Shown one piece after another: positions 62,501-64,000 of a DNA stretch of 64,000 nt. Position 1 is the stretch's first letter. The number at the start of each line of letters is the position of its first letter. Below the pieces are notes generated by a model that saw nothing but the letters and a program-made list of their open reading frames with translations, did not search any database and was not told the DNA's origin. The stretch is from contig ML986590.1 of NCBI GenBank assembly GCA_010094045.1, positions 8,382 through 72,381 of the forward strand, written 5' to 3'. Both the position numbers and the translations under genes were made by a program. This stretch comes from Lojkania enalia (Eukaryota; Ascomycota; Dothideomycetes; Pleosporales).

Positions 62501-64000
62501 AGCTGGCATCCGGGGACACTGACGGCGCGCCATGCCAGCCGACGACGGGATTTCAGGGTCGAGATGGTGCACCGTACCGGGCATTCGCCGTCATCTTCTG
62601 GAGTTGCCTCTGCTGTGTGACGTGAGTATGCAATGGCAATGCAGCCAGCACCCTTAGCTGCCAGCGTTCTGTAAGTATTCGATGCATCCGTTCTCGAGGT
62701 ATCTCCCCCCACCTCCCCCGGCAACGCTCTTGGGCGCTGCTGAACGGCCTGCGTGCTAGCCGCCATGTGCGCAGATGTGTCCCGTACGACAATGGCCAGC
62801 GGCCAGTGTTCGTCATGGACGACGAGACGGACAGGCCTCAGTGGCCCCAGTGTTCTGCGCCATTGGGGCTACGGGTCAGAGGAACCTGTAACAAAAAGGC
62901 AAGCGGAATGGGAGCTCCTGAGATATTGGGCGCCAACGGAGGGTTATATATACAGCCTCTCAAGTAGAGTAGTTTCAATGGCTAAATTCCGAGCGCGGTT
63001 TGGGTGCTCTCAGGGCTGTGGCTCTGCAGATAACCCGGGCGTCCCGTTCAATGCCCTGGACAGCGCCCATACCGCCCCTCGAACCTGGGATTGCCGTTGA
63101 ATCGATGCACGACTGAAGGCCTTTGCCCACCCATGCTGCCGCCGCCGCTGCTACTGCCGCCGCCGATTCCGCGCAGTGCAGCAAAGGACGCCGCCCCTAG
63201 GCTGCATGGATCCCCTCGCTGTGGTAGAATGTGACAGGCAGTCTATTGTTCCGTTCTACTCCAAGATAGGCCTTGGCTGTTGAGGTCCTTCTCCGCCGAC
63301 TCGAGTGCTCGACATATAGAAGCCTCGTCTGCACGGTGTTTGGAGCCCTTCTGGCGTTTCAAACCCCTTCCCTTACCCTTCGCTCCGCCGTGCATCAAAT
63401 TGCACCCTCAGAAGTGCGTCAGCGGGCTGGACCAGCTTCCTTACCTGCTCGCGTTTTCCGGCATTGCGCTGAGCACATACCGTCCTGTCGTTTCCCACCA
63501 CATCCCGGCGTGACACCGCGAACCACGTCCGCCCAGAAACGGGCGAGCGTGCAAGAACTTTAATCAACAACAAGCAGCAGGAGGTCGAAGGAGAGCAAAA
63601 GGCCGGCAGTGTTGGGCCGTCAAGAGTGGGATCGCGCGACTTTTGTTGAAAAGAGGGTTTGATATCTAAGGTTGCTATTGGCTGGGAGCAAGAGCTTGCG
63701 CTGTATCCACCGCCGCGGTTGGTTCACTGAAGGCAACATTTCCCGGGGCAACGGCGTCTAAGTGGAGATTCTCAAAGCTCAAAACGGCACGTGGCGACGA
63801 ACCAGAGCATCGCCCGTTGCGCTTCTGACTAGACGCAAGAGCGGCGGTTGATAGTGGCGGGAGTTAAGGCCACAGGACGACTGCGGAGAGTCCGGTCGCC
63901 TACAGCGGAGTGGGTGCTCCAGACAGCCGCCCGGCAAGACTTTAAAGGAACATCTATCTGCCTAGGCACGTTGCGTTGGTTGCTTCTTCATCCTGTCAGT
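59562..64000. other. 4.4-kb gene-poor region to the window end
   Basis: No protein domain, tRNA or rRNA recognised on either strand. Overlapping open frames (60-141 codons) lie in GC-rich stretches from 61.3 to 63.5 kb, where chance open frames are common. A poly-A tract lies at about 60978-60996. It may be the upstream region of a gene beyond the window. Confidence 0.45.

Noticed and set aside
61794..63100. Chain of plus-strand frames near the window end
   Set aside because: In three different frames without plausible splice joins or domains.

Overview
This window comes from a filamentous ascomycete (Pezizomycotina). The evidence is short spliceosomal introns (mostly 47-65 bp, with GTAAGT/GTGAGT/GTATGT donors and CTAAC/CTGAC branch points), and genes typical of that group: Atg13, Rsc9, a Uds1-domain coiled-coil protein, a copper-fist factor, a Zn2Cys6 factor, a HET-domain pseudogene and a fungal NAT. 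There is also repeat DNA carrying the C-to-T signature of repeat-induced point mutation (RIP). I cannot name the species; a Eurotiomycete-like fungus is a guess.

Layout. 1-3.9 kb is a transposon graveyard: an extremely A+T-rich, stop-riddled LTR-type element on the minus strand, followed by a RIP-mutated pogo/Fot1 transposase N-terminus. 4.1-5.1 kb is a short-chain dehydrogenase whose true first exon lies behind an intron. 5.8-10.7 kb is a large ankyrin-RCC1-BTB protein. 13.5-16.4 kb is atg13. 17.9-20.5 kb is a Zn2Cys6 transcription factor. 23.2-24.8 kb is a copper-fist transcription factor. 24.8-29.1 kb holds no gene I can support. 29.1-30.8 kb is a Rec114-like meiotic protein, divergent from rsc9 (31.3-34.7 kb). 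35.5-37.7 kb is an ING-type PHD protein. 38.5-43.1 kb is an island of two decayed genes, an unrecognised one on the plus strand and a HET-domain gene on the minus strand. 44.1-47.0 kb is a Uds1-domain protein, divergent from an arylamine N-acetyltransferase (47.7-48.7 kb). 49.0-49.5 kb is a tiny five-exon complex I subunit gene containing a 4-nt micro-exon, divergent from a PHD-MYST histone acetyltransferase (50.1-53.5 kb). 54.2-56.8 kb is a ten-exon GH43 glycosidase and 57.6-59.6 kb a cytochrome P450. 59.6-64 kb holds no gene I can support.

How it fits together. Most intact genes are housekeeping or regulatory. Three act on chromatin (Rsc9, the ING protein, the MYST acetyltransferase), two are metal- or nutrient-type transcription factors, and one each serves autophagy, meiosis and respiration. 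They do not form a single pathway. The accessory character is concentrated in the transposon edge, the decayed HET island, and the GH43/P450 pair. Exon boundaries were read by hand from splice signals and reading-frame continuity, and each summed coding length is divisible by three. They remain predictions until compared with transcripts.
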